A model generated the notes under the pieces. That model did no database searches, had not been told where the DNA came from, and worked only from the letters and a program-made list of their open reading frames with translations. This document shows positions 1 to 10,314 of a stretch of 64,000 nt of DNA, one piece after another. Numbering within the stretch: position 1 is the stretch's first letter; every line of letters starts with the position of its first letter. The stretch is from Caenorhabditis remanei (Eukaryota > Nematoda > Chromadorea > Rhabditida > Rhabditidae), in assembly GCF_010183535.1 (NCBI RefSeq), contig NC_071331.1, forward strand, positions 18,786,001-18,850,000. Direction: 5' to 3'. The position numbers and the translations under genes were made by a program.

Positions 1-850
1 CCACTCTTGAAATTAATCAAAAACATGTTTCCACAATGCATGAGTTGGAACCAGTCTTCCCGAAACAAATAGAAAAGAAAAATTCAGTTTTTATCGGAAC
101 TTCTCTACTTGATGCTAGTCTTCTTCTTCTTCTTCTCTTCCTTTCTATAAAACGTTCTAGTTAAAAGTTGGTTTTCAATTTCAGAAGGTCCTCTCAATTT
201 CAGATGTAATGAGGTAACAAGGATAGTCAAACTTTCCAAAGATTTTTGTGTCCCAACATAATCATTTCTTCTGTTTCCAGATCTCTTCCCAACAAGAGTG
301 ATCCTCACTAATTCGTTTGAAAGCGAAAAGTCAGCATGATGTGGGATCTTGAGAAGTCAGAAGACGTGGAACCAAGCCAGAGGAAATTTCAAACGAGCAA
401 AAGAATTCAAGAGAGGAAATAATAAGAATCTGGATCATTTCTCCATCGTCACCTGGTTGTTTCCATTGTGAAATGAAGTAAGAGAGCAAAGCTTCAACAG
501 TAACTCATTTTCTCTCTGATCCCATATGATCTTGTTTTTAATATCTTTCATAACGGTTCTTTTGTTATTCTTCAAATGATAATCCAGTTTTTATTATGCA
601 AGATGCTTTTTTTGTGAAAAATAAATTCAGTCAGAAGGGTTTAAGTACCTTCTATTTTTGTTCAGAAAGTACAGTAGTGTCCTTTGAAATCGGTACTGAG
701 TCATTAAGAAATCTGCCGAGCTTAGGCAAAGTAAAATTTCGTAACTTGAATGAACAATACAAGAAACGCAAATTGTGGGAAACTTTTCCTTATTGCGTTG
801 CGGTAGGCATTCGAAATTATGAGAGAACTGACATAAAATATTGAATCTCT
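1..850. other. No gene recognised
   Basis: AT-rich sequence with only short open frames on either strand. I see no initiator plus splice-site combination, signal peptide or domain similarity. Purine/pyrimidine runs near 118-140 (TTC repeats) are low complexity. Confidence 0.5.
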
Positions 851-852
851 CG

Positions 853-2711
853 CAAAAAATTTAAGGCCCCGTTAAAAATTTTCAACGCTGTCTCTTTGGG
901 CACGTTTGAGGTTTAGCGCTGTTGAGCAGCGCTAAAAGTCAGTGTCGATTTACGGTAAATTGAACGCTATTGCGTAATTTTGGAGTGTCGTGGTATTTAG
1001 CGCTGTTAAGCAGCGCTAAACTTTTAGCGCTGTTCAGCAGCGCTAAACTTTTAGCTGTATCATGTCTTATTTTCGACTTTTTCTCCTGATTTATCGCTTG
1101 TTTCGTAATAAAAATGGCAGAATTATATATCTCACGACCATGTTCTGTTCAATTGCTTTGGTTTCGATAATTTTTTGTTTGAAAACACTTTTTTTCTCTT
1201 GATATCTTGAAATCGTTTCAAAGATATCTTCCAGTTTCCAGGTTTCCACCGAACAAGAAAAGCAGCTGTTCTTCACGAAAATTCTGGAGACAATAAAAAA
1301 TAAATACAGCGGTTAGTTTCAGAACGAACTATTGATGTTCTCTCCGCCCATCATTCTTTCAGTGTCCTCCGTTCCCCCGCATGTCAAGAAGCAATCGAAC
1401 TTCCCGGGCTGACGCGACACCAATCAGCAACTTTTAAGCAACATTTCGTGTTAAATAGTTTAAGACGAAATACTTGTGTTTCTCTCCGCTGTTTCTTTTT
1501 TTCAAGTTTTCACGACAATCAAATCGGATTATCGCAAAGAAAAGCTACGAAGTGGAAAGTGTATGTAACAGTAGTATTTCTGTTTTTCTTTCAGTTTATT
1601 ACTTGGAATTTTTCGCTTCTAAAGTCAGTACGGCAGTAGCATTTTATTAACCAATGAAGCAAAAAATATCAATTTTCGGTTGTGACATCTTCCGCAATCG
1701 TTTGAATTAACGAACTTCACACTTTTACGTTGTTTAGCAACGCTAAACTTCAAATTGTGAAGAATTATCGAGCTTTCTTAGAACTTTTCTGGATTGCAGG
1801 TTCAGCGCTGCTTAGCAGCCCTAAAGTCGATTAACGATAAACTGGTTTTTTGTGCAAAAAATCGAGAAATTGTATCACTTCACAGCCGTTTCCCGCTCAA
1901 ATGTTTCTAACACAACTTTTCGATTTACATCAAAACGGTTGCTTTTTCTGCACTTTTTCTAAAGTAATACTTCAGGTTCCAGGTTTCTATCAAACCACAA
2001 GAAGTGGCGAGCCTTCATGAAATATGGACGCGAAAGCGTTCAGTTTGAGCACGAACTATTTCTCCGCTAACCATTCTTTCAGTATCGTCTACTCCACCGG
2101 ATAATGCGATCTTCCCGTTCTCAAGCGATGCAAACATCTACTTTCAGCGAACTTCGTGTTAGATTTTAACGAAATTTTTGCGTTTCTTTCCGCTGTTTCC
2201 ATATTTTTACATTGACTGTCGTGACAAGCCTGAAGAAAACAAACAGCGGAGAGAAACACAAATTTTTCGTCTAAAACTAAATAACACGAAATGTTGCTTA
2301 AAAGTCGATGTTCGGTGTTGTGTGTGAGCCCGGAAAGTTCGCTTCTTGAGGGAACAGAAGACACTGAAAGAATGATTAGAGTATTGGCGGAAACGAAGTG
2401 TTTTCAATCAAAAAATTATCGAAACTAAAGCAATTTAACAAAAAATGGTCGTGAGATAAATAATTCTACAATTTTTAATATGAAACTAGCTATAAATCAG
2501 AAGAAAAAGCCGAAAATAAGACATGATACAGCTAAAAGTTTAGCGCTGCTTAACAACGCTAAAATACCACGACACTCCAAAATTACGCAACAGCGTTCAA
2601 TTTACCGTAAATCGACATTGACTTTTAGCGCTGCTCAACAGCGCTAAACCTCAAACGTGCCCAAAGAGACATGACAGCGTTAAAAACTTTAAACAGTCCT
2701 TTAAATTTTTA
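853..2711. repeat. Large foldback (inverted-repeat) element with GCGCTG palindromes
   Basis: The left arm (from about 853 to 1550) and right arm (about 2200 to 2711) are diverged reverse complements: TTTGGGCACGTTTGAGG near 896-912 pairs with CCTCAAACGTGCCCAAA near 2649-2665. The outer 250 bp of each arm carry several copies of a short palindromic module of the form GCGCTGTTnAGCAGCGC followed by TAAA. The middle (1700-2200) holds further diverged partial copies of the arm sequence. No transposase is visible, so a non-autonomous element is most likely. Related modules recur at 38130-38300. Confidence 0.8.
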
Positions 2712-3401
2712 CTGAACATCGTAATAAATGTAATTTGTTAGTAAAAAACGGAAACTTGTACACATTGAAAAATGAGACGATTCAATAAATGAAATAAAAT
2801 AAAATCACGGAAACTATACTTATACTATCAGCTTAATTAGCTTCAAACATTGAATTTGTCAATATTGTTTTAAAATTCTTCCGATAAACATTTCGATTTT
2901 TCAGAAATTTTACATATTGAATGTCCGGATATCGAAGAAAAAAACAAATTGAATCAGGATGGTTTCCCAGAGCGGATCAGTGATAAAAGTTTACGACTAT
3001 GGTGTTTGGTTTTGAGGGAAATTGAAGTATGGGGAACGAGAAAAACTGAAATATGAAATCAAAAGCTCAGAGTATGAATCAGAGCGAATTGAAACAGATG
3101 TATATAGAAAAGTATGCTGAAAAATGATGATAGATTGGAATCCATGTAAAAATTGGATACCGTACACATTTCATCCCACAGAATTTGGATTCGAAAAAGT
3201 GTCAATTCCGTCTCCAAATGAGTTATTCTCAAGAACTACTAGGTCTTTTGAAAAATGTTTTCTCAAATGAAACATAAAATTTATAAGACTTTCATAAAAT
3301 GAAAAGTTCTAAAACATAACAAGTTTCATGCGGAATCCCCACGAAACAATTCATTAAATTACGCATCACTTTATTTAAAATCATTATTATTATTATTTCA
3401 A

Positions 3402-4246
3402 TTAGAACATTGTGTGGATCACAAAAAGCAAGAAGATGAGGCTGATTTCATAAGTCTTCTCGTTGATACCAGATGAGTTAGTAGCCGTCCCATTTTGAGA
3501 ATTCTCTAGACTCCCTCCACTCGACACTTTCTCAGATTTAGCAACTGGTGAACATAACCCATCATCATTTTCATATCCTTTCGTACACTTCGATCCAGCA
3601 TCTCCTCTTGTCATGTTCCACGAAGTAAAGCTTCCTCTGAAAAACATAGTCTATTTGTATAATTGAATGGAAACGTACTCTGGAGCAAGAAAACACATAG
3701 TTTGGGTTATGGTATTCTTTCCATCTAGCACTGCACTGTAGTTATACGGTGCACATCCGATTTTTTTCTGATGTGGAGTAAGATCTTCGAGACCAGCCAT
3801 ATGATGATTTATGCTTTGTTTTATCATTGTTTCTCGCGTACTATCCGCCCAATAATGGTCGTAAACCATTTTATGACGCCACTCTTTGTCGGCGTCGTTC
3901 CCATCCCGACGACTCACACGCATCGTTTTTCCGTTTTCACTGAAGTCGTTCATTTGAACTTGAGTTTCCATATAATCGTCCCAGACCTAAAATACACCTT
4001 GATGAAATTATATGTGTAGTGATTCCCATTTACCAGTTTGTGCATGTTTGGAATTCTACTCTTCTTCGCATATTCTCTTCTCAAATCATTAAATGAATTC
4101 AGGTATTCTTCCTTGTTGGATATCGACTTTTTGTCACTTATTGCAGATGACACATGATGAATGGCTGAAATGAATGTCAGTTTGAGTCTTTAAACTCAGA
4201 ACTCACTTATCGCTAGGATCCCGATGAAGACGAGAAGTATCTTCAT
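3402..4246 (-). CDS. Secreted CAP/SCP-like protein, paralogue A (237 aa)
   Basis: Exons on the minus strand: 4246-4207, 4164-4034, 3986-3679, 3636-3402; all junctions are GT/AG, in phase, and give 237 residues. The product starts with a hydrophobic signal peptide (MKILLVFIG). An N-terminal block ending SRIPNMHKL-VWDD and a later KKIGCAP motif resemble CAP1/SCP helix 1 and the conserved GC of the CAP fold. The C-terminal part has GSKC...GYENDDGLC, like the Cys-rich tail of nematode SCP proteins. It ends in N-glycosylation sequons and a short hydrophobic tail, suggesting a GPI anchor. AATAAA lies at 3375-3370 just past the stop. Paralogues B and C have the same four-exon structure; exon 4 is nearly identical in all three, suggesting recent duplication or gene conversion. 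The CAP assignment is by motif only; the role is unknown. Confidence 0.8.
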
Positions 4247-4330
4247 GTTTCTGTTGGCTAGACTAAACAATCTGGAACTAAAAAGAAATCGAAAAAAATA
4301 CGGTTTCAAAAAAGAGACCCTGAATATTAT

Positions 4331-4344
4331 CCTGGTTTTTCACG
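4331..4344 (-). promoter_or_regulatory. Shared upstream motif of CAP-like gene A
   Basis: Read on the minus strand this is ACGTGAAAAACCAGG, 85-98 bp upstream of the gene A start. Very similar sequences sit at the same distance before genes B and C, so this is a candidate shared promoter element. Confidence 0.5.
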
Positions 4345-4410
4345 TAGACGATATCAGTTGTTGTTATTTTTTCTATCAAAAAAAAAACTGAGAAAAAAAC
4401 AAGACTTATT

Positions 4411-4428
4411 TACGTGGAGAACCAGGAT
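4411..4428 (+). promoter_or_regulatory. Shared upstream motif of CAP-like gene B
   Basis: TACGTGGAGAACCAGGAT begins 88 bp before the gene B ATG. It faces the gene A motif across a divergent 252-bp intergenic region. Confidence 0.5.
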
Positions 4429-4498
4429 AAGATCCTACACAACTCGTGTCAATCTCTTTCTTCGCAATCAGTTCCACGTTTTGTCTACAAGAAGAACA

Positions 4499-5375
4499 AT
4501 GAAGGTGCTTCTCGTCTTGTTTGGCACCTTGGCTACTTGTAAGTTTATAGATTTTCAGACGAATAAGAGTGAATGATTTCAGTTGTCCATTATTCGACAT
4601 CTACCAAGATGATGGTGAAATCGATAGCCAACAAAGAGGAATACCTCAAATCAATTAATGATTTGAGAAGAAAATACGCGAAAGACAGTAGAATTCCTAA
4701 CATGCACAAATTGGTGAGTGGGAAAAGCACTTTGAGAGAAAAACTATTTCAATTATGACTGCCAAGAAAATTGATTGATTTCAGATCTGGGACGACTACC
4801 TCGAGACAAAAGCACAATTCGAAGATTGGTCTGAGGACAAAAAGACAAACCGTGGCAGTCGACGAGATGGAAATACCGAGGCAGAAGATTTACGGAAAAG
4901 CCAAATAAAATATCATTGGCCATTTTCCAAACGAAAGGAAACGATTAATGACAGTACTGTATACCATATGATAGGTAACGAGGACCTCACTCCACATCAG
5001 AAGAGAATCGGATGTGCACCGGCTGAGAGCGAAGAAAAGCGTGTTAATGGTGCAATTTTAAAATTCAAAACACTTTGTTTTTTGGCCCCTGAGTAAGTTC
5101 TGAATGAAAACGGGAATAGACTACAAACTACAAGTTTTAGAGGAACATTCGACTCGTGGAATATGGAAGTGGGAGATGCTGGATCGAAGTGTACAGAAGG
5201 ATATGAAAATAATGATGGATTATGTTCACCAGTTGAGAAATCTGAGAAAGTGTCGGGTGGAGGGAGTCTGGAGAATTCTCAAAATGGGACGGCTACTATC
5301 TCATCTGGTATCAACGAGAAGACTTACGGAATCAGCTTCATCTTCTTGGTTTCTGTGATCCACACAATGTTCTAA
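4499..5375 (+). CDS. Secreted CAP/SCP-like protein, paralogue B (237 aa)
   Basis: Exons 4499-4538, 4583-4713, 4785-5092, 5141-5375. Exon lengths (40, 131, 308, 235) are exactly those of paralogue A, giving 237 aa. Visible elements in order: signal peptide (MKVLLVLFGTLAT), NKEEYLKSINDLRRKYAK and RIPNMHKL-IWDDY near residues 28-60, HQKRIGCAP, LCFLAPE, GSKCTEGYENNDGLC, sequons (NGT), then a hydrophobic tail ending in FLVSVIHTMF. AATAAA is at 5399-5404. It is transcribed divergently from A and in the same direction as C. A secreted or GPI-anchored CAP-superfamily member is my inference; no catalytic role is claimed. Confidence 0.82.
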
Positions 5376-5459
5376 TTGAATTAATAATGATAATGATAAA
5401 TAAAGTGATGTGTAATTTGATAATTTCAATGGTGAAAAACTAGATATTTGAAATTTCAA

Positions 5460-5922
5460 GATGTACGGTACCGCTCAAAAGGTTATCAACTTTGATTGTT
5501 TTCAGTTGAAAATGACCAACTTTGAGAGGGTGTTACGGTATCAGTGATTGTCCCACAAAGTAAATTATGGATAAACCATACAGAACAAAGGTAGAGCTTC
5601 ATTTTTGTAGTTGACAACTTTTCTGTACGAACACTTCCTAGAGAGTTATGGTCATTTTACGCGGACAGCTCAAAAATCATTCTGTTTTGCACTGAAATGG
5701 ATCGATTTGAGGGAGAAATTACTTTGTCGATATGTAACTTTCTAGAGAGTGTCCGTACAAAAAAGTTGTCAACTACAAAAATGAAGCTCAACCTTTGTTC
5801 TATATGGTGTATACATAATTTACTTTGTGGGACAATCACTGATACCGTAACACCCTCTCAAAGTTGGTCATTTTCAACTGAAAAATGCCAAATTCTATAT
5901 CTTAACGGTACTGTAGCTGAAA
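5460..5922. repeat. Foldback element (about 460 bp)
   Basis: The left arm (5460-5650) and right arm (5735-5922) are reverse complements around a short centre near 5690: GAAAATGACCAACTTTGAGAG at about 5508-5528 matches CTCTCAAAGTTGGTCATTTTC at about 5855-5875. The arm sequence GTTGTCAACTACAAAAATG recurs in the foldbacks at 35493 and 45960, so these belong to one broad family. Confidence 0.8.
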
Positions 5923-6088
5923 ACTGTTATGACTTTTTCGGAATAGGACTTGAACGAGAGGCTACTATGTTGTTGTTATTACTTTAGGGGTGCTCAGTGA
6001 GACCAGAAATAAGTATAATGATAACCGCTGATACGGATTTTCATCTCTGATTTCTTCTTCATAAAAACAACAAAAAAAATGACCCAGC

Positions 6089-6104
6089 CACGTGAAAAAC
6101 CAGG
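6089..6104 (+). promoter_or_regulatory. Shared upstream motif of CAP-like gene C
   Basis: CACGTGAAAAACCAGG ends 80 bp before the gene C ATG. It is the same element as the ones preceding genes A and B. Confidence 0.5.
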
Positions 6105-6183
6105 ACTTTCTGCAGTACTTCTTATGTGGAAACTTTTTTTTTCCATCAGTTCAGATTTTTTCTCATCGAACGAAGAAAAAATC

Positions 6184-7034
6184 ATGAAGCCAGTCGTCGT
6201 CCTTCTCGGAATCTTTCTGACAAGTTGTGAGTTTCCATAGACACTCCGACACAATTGAAGCCAACCAATTCAGTCTTCTCCGTATCCATTGCCAAACAAC
6301 TGAACAAAGAAGAGTATCTCAAAGCCATAAACGAGGAGAGAAGAGTCTATGCGAAAAAAGCTCGGATTCCGAATATGTATAAATTGGTAAGTGAATGGAG
6401 CAGTGAGAATAAGTACATGGCTTCTTTTTTGAGGAATGGGACGATTTCCTTGCAACGAGAGCTGAAAGAGGAGATTGTGATTTTAAGTCTCCATCGTGCC
6501 GTGTAGCCTTAAAAGATGGGAATTCAGAGGTTGAACGGCATGCGCAGGATCAAATGAGATATTACTTTCCGTACGCGAAACGAAGTGAACTGATCGATTC
6601 TTACGGAAAATATCATATGAATGGACATGAAGATATGACTCCCGGACAGAAGAAAATTGGTTGTGCTCCGGTAACAATCAAGCAAAATGAAAATCACCAA
6701 ATGACTGGATATGAAATGCTTGAATTTCAGACACGTTGTATTCTGGAACCAGAGTGAGTTGATTCCTGGGAATCTTTATTAAACGTTGTATCATTTCAGA
6801 GGCACCGGTGAGTCGTGGAATATGAAATTGGGAGATGCTGGATCGAAATGTGCAGAAGGATATAAGAATGATGACGGGTTATGTACACCAGTTGAGAAAT
6901 CTGAGAAAGTGTCGGGTGGAGGGAGTCTAGAGAATTCTCAAAATGGGACGGCTACTAACTCATCTGGTATCAATGGGAAGACTTATGGAATCAGCCTCGT
7001 CTTCTTACTTTCTGTGATCCACACAATGTTCTAA
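6184..7034 (+). CDS. Secreted CAP/SCP-like protein, paralogue C (236 aa)
   Basis: Exons 6184-6226, 6274-6386, 6434-6753, 6800-7034 give 236 aa in consistent phase. It is the most diverged of the trio: the start MKPVVVLLGIFL is a signal peptide; ARIPNMYKL-EWDDFL aligns with the IPNMHKL-WDD block of A and B; HMNGHEDMTPGQKKIGCAP and GSKCAEGYKNDDGLC are conserved. It has an extra Cys pair (GDCDFKSPSC) in exon 3. The intron 2 acceptor is TTTTTTGAG rather than TTTCAG, the least certain junction. AATAAA at 7058-7063. The last exon and 3' flank are almost identical to B, whereas exon 3 differs, as expected if gene conversion affects the 3' end. Confidence 0.78.
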
Positions 7035-7333
7035 TTGAAATAATAATGATAATGATGAATAAAGTGATGTATAATTTAATGACTTGTTTCTTTGGTGAAG
7101 ATTTAGATATTTGAAATTCTATTATGTAGTTGAAAACTGTTAAAAAACGTCCTCTGACTCGTAAATGCTGCAACAAAGAGCCTGGTAATAGTGAGAGGAT
7201 GCCTATATCTTAAGATTTCTCGGGATCTTGACTCTTTCGGAGCATGACTTGAACGAAAAACTATTGTAATCTTATGGAGTTGATCTTGCTGCCTTGCCGT
7301 TAATAATTTCATTGATTCTCTGATAATAGTGAT

Positions 7334-7399
7334 TTTAAAGGGGGGGGGCTGCGGTATTCCAAAAATCGAGATTTTTGGAATACCGCAGTCCCCCTTTAA
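7334..7399. repeat. Near-perfect hairpin with G9/C5 ends
   Basis: GCGGTATTCCAAAAATC followed directly by GATTTTTGGAATACCGC, flanked by a G9 run on the left and CCCCC on the right; there is essentially no loop. Confidence 0.85.
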
Positions 7400-7919
7400 T
7401 AAAGTAATGATTCAATATGCCCATTTCACAAATTCAGCAGTTCCATTTACATAATCAAAATGTGGTCTAATTGACCGACAAAAGGCTGTAACTTGGTCGG
7501 TAGGTCGAGTATCAAATATCTGTTTGGTGCATCTTAAAGAGCATAAATAAATCTATAATTTTGCCAAGTTTGAGAAAAACTGCACACAAATTAACCGAGT
7601 TCTGTGTCCTCTACCGTTACGATCTGGAAATATACTAATCACATTTAAAGTCGGTTGAACCATCGGATTTCATAGAAATATGCAGAAGAATTGTGGAAGG
7701 ATTATGCTACCGCTTATGATGAGAAAACCTAGAGTGAGATAAAACGAATTGAAATTATTTGTTTCATTCTTCTGAATTGTGTGAAACAGAAAACTTTGAA
7801 TGAAAAAAAATTTGTCATTCAAAGTTTTTCATTCAGTTGTGAAACAGTAAAGTTTGATATCTCTTTTGAAGTGCATAGCTGTTCAGTGTGTTTCATGTTG
7901 TTTTCCCCTTCTCCGTGAC

Positions 7920-8095
7920 TCCAAATCTTCTGAAAACTCAAAAGCAAACTTTGAAATTCCCCGTGACCGTCCATACTTCCTTTTTCCATTTCTTCCACGT
8001 ACCCCTTCCCTAATCAATCGATAAATCAAACAACCACTTCAGTTCTCGATTCTTCTCCCTTCTCTTCTGCACCTCCTCCAATAGTGGATTTCAAT
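7920..8095 (+). repeat. Pyrimidine-rich segment, first copy of a diverged duplication
   Basis: C/T-rich sequence containing CCCGTGAC, ATAAATC and CAGTTCTCGATT in the same order as in 8940-9075. No open frame of note. It could be a duplicated promoter or UTR-like piece. TGAAACAG at 7782 and 7840 lies just to the left. Confidence 0.4.
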
Positions 8096-8345
8096 AACAC
8101 GTAATGCAGTAGAGGATGATCCATTTCTTCCTGTTTTCCATTATTGAAAAAGTAAGTTATTATCAATAGAGCGCACTTCCAACTTCTATTTTTTCAGCAT
8201 ATCTAATCAGAATGCATTCAAATCAATGACAATTTGCACAAAATGGAATCGAAGTAAAGATTATTAGCTCGATATGACTACTGAATAAATCTTTATAATT
8301 TTGATCTACATGTGTTGTCTTTGTTATTGTTTTTTGGGAATTCGA

Positions 8346-8480
8346 TTAGCTCGGTACAGTTCTTACAACTGCGCTCCACCGAAATGCTCTTGAAAAATGT
8401 CTCTTTTTCTCTGCGTCTCTCAATGTCGCACACAATTTTCCTTGATTTCGGTAGAGTGCGGTTGTAAGACGCGTGCTATT
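8346..8480. mobile_element. MITE, 140-bp family (copy 1)
   Basis: Starts AGCTCGG..CAGTTCTTACAACTG and ends in GGTTGTAAGACGCGTGCTA. One end reads CTTACAACTGCGCTCCACCG, and the other, in reverse complement, CTTACAACCGCACTCTACCG: imperfect terminal inverted repeats. The internal core is GAGAGACGCAGAG. Confidence 0.8.
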
Positions 8481-8574
8481 GAGAGAGACGCAGAGAAACG
8501 ATAGCGTCTAGCTGTCTAGGTTCTCCTGGTGCATCTGTTTACTTTCAGACCATTTATCACTGAAACCAGAAGAG

Positions 8575-8870
8575 ATTTCAAAAAATGATCAACTAATGAA
8601 ATTTGTAGAATTTCAAGCTGAGTATTTGGTCAGTTGATAACTTCTTGATAGCACCAAACCCGGAAGAGATACGGGCGCTCAAAGGTGAGGAGAGACGCAG
8701 ACAGCCAGAGCGCTCTCGTTTCTCTGTGTCTCTCGTCAAACTTCCATCGCCCGTATCTCCTCCGGGTTTGGTGCTATCAAAAAGTGGTCAACTAGTAAAA
8801 TGTTTAAAATTTCAAGCTGATCATTTTGCTAGTTGACAACTTTTTGATAGCTTCTGTGGTTCGAGAGATA
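8575..8870. repeat. Foldback element
   Basis: GATAGCACCAAACCCGG at about 8647-8663 pairs with CCGGGTTTGGTGCTATC at about 8763-8779, and the flanks (AATTTCAAGCTGA..TTGATAGC) continue the pairing. The centre contains a GAGAGACGCAGACAG stretch resembling the MITE core. Confidence 0.75.
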
Positions 8871-8939
8871 CACGCTTGAAAAGAAGGCTATGTGGATTTT
8901 ATCTTTTTCGAGGAGAGCAATAATTCAAAAATCTATTTT

Positions 8940-9075
8940 TCCCTGTGACCCCCCATATTCCCATTCCCCAGTTTTTTTGTCCCTCCTCTCCCTATCTGAT
9001 CAAAAGATCAGTGGATAAATTCAGTTCTCGATTTCCCCTCCCACCTCAACACTCCTCTCTCCTCTCCTATCCACT
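8940..9075 (+). repeat. Pyrimidine-rich segment, second copy
   Basis: Diverged copy of 7920-8095 (CCCTGTGACC, GTGGATAAATTCAGTTCTCGATTTC). No gene seen between here and 9845. Confidence 0.4.
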
Positions 9076-9844
9076 GCCTATGGATCCCGGATGTGATTGT
9101 ATGAAGACGAGGTGAGTTGTTTCCAATCGTTCCGCTCATCTTTCATTTTTCAGGACAATGTGAAATTCTATCTATGTTACAACTTAATTAAACAAGAAAT
9201 CGACGAGGAAGGAAAATACAAAAATTCAATCACTTTTCAATGTTGGAATTAATGAGTGAGTTGAAGTCGAATCGAGAGGTCTCCAAACATTCGATTTTAT
9301 TTTCAGTATATCCCATTTACAATAATTCATTAAAATCTACTCAAATTGCCCAAAAGTCGATTCCAACAGAGGATATGGATACTTACCTGATCTATATTTA
9401 ACTACTTGGTCTTTTAATAAACTAGTTTTGGATTTTAAACTGTATTTTTGCTCTGAAATTGCAGATGGGGAGAGAATATGGGTCTGGCGCTGTAAGAATC
9501 TAGAAAGAAAGTTGATTGGGAATTCTATAATTCAATCAAGTTTAGTGAAATTTCCCCAAAAAAGTACATATCAACTCTGAAACAGTAATCTTTTGATTTG
9601 TTAGTTCAGAAGTTTGAGTTTCAGCGAGTTTCAGCGAGCGGAATCTCCTTGGAAACCGTCATTTTGGTTCCGTTTGCTTTCTGTTTCAAGAGTTATTGAA
9701 TAGGTTTTCGATGAGTTCACTAAATTGATGAGATCCGGAACCTTCTTTGTACATAATTGATAAAAAATATGCTTATTCCAACTAGGGACAAAAATCGGAA
9801 CTGCTCATGAAGTTCACCAGAAACAGTAGATAATTTTAAAGCTT

Positions 9845-10067
9845 ATTAGCACGGACCACTTCTTACAACCGCGCTCTACCGAAATCGAAGAAAGTTGTAT
9901 GCGAAATTGAGAGACTCAGAAAAGAAACATTTCTCAAAGGCATTTCGGTGGAGCGCAGTTGTAAGAACTGTCCCGAGCTGCGCTCCACCGAAATGCCCTC
10001 TCAACTTCGTCCACAATTTTCTTCGGTTTCGGTAGAGCGCGGGAGTAAGAAGCGTACCGTTCTAATA
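9845..10067. mobile_element. MITE, 140-bp family (copies 2 and 3, overlapping head to head)
   Basis: A full copy, ACTTCTTACAACCGCGCTCTACC to GAGCGCAGTTGTAAGAACTG (9855-9970), runs directly into a second, shortened copy starting GCTGCGCTCCACCG and ending GCGTACCGTTCTAA. Confidence 0.75.
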
Positions 10068-10314
10068 TGAATTTGCTAAACTTTTCTGAAAAGTTATATT
10101 TTGATTTGAAACAACGATTTCCATGAGATACTGTTGAAATCGAAAGCATCGAAATCGAAAAGCACAAAGATTCATTTTTTCACAGAAAAGTTATTCAAAA
10201 TAGCACACAAATTACAGTAAGCAACCCGTAAAGTACATTAGAGAGATCGTTGTAGGCATAATGAGCAATAGATAAATACATGAAGTAGATCAAAAACTAA
10301 TTATAAAGAAGCCA

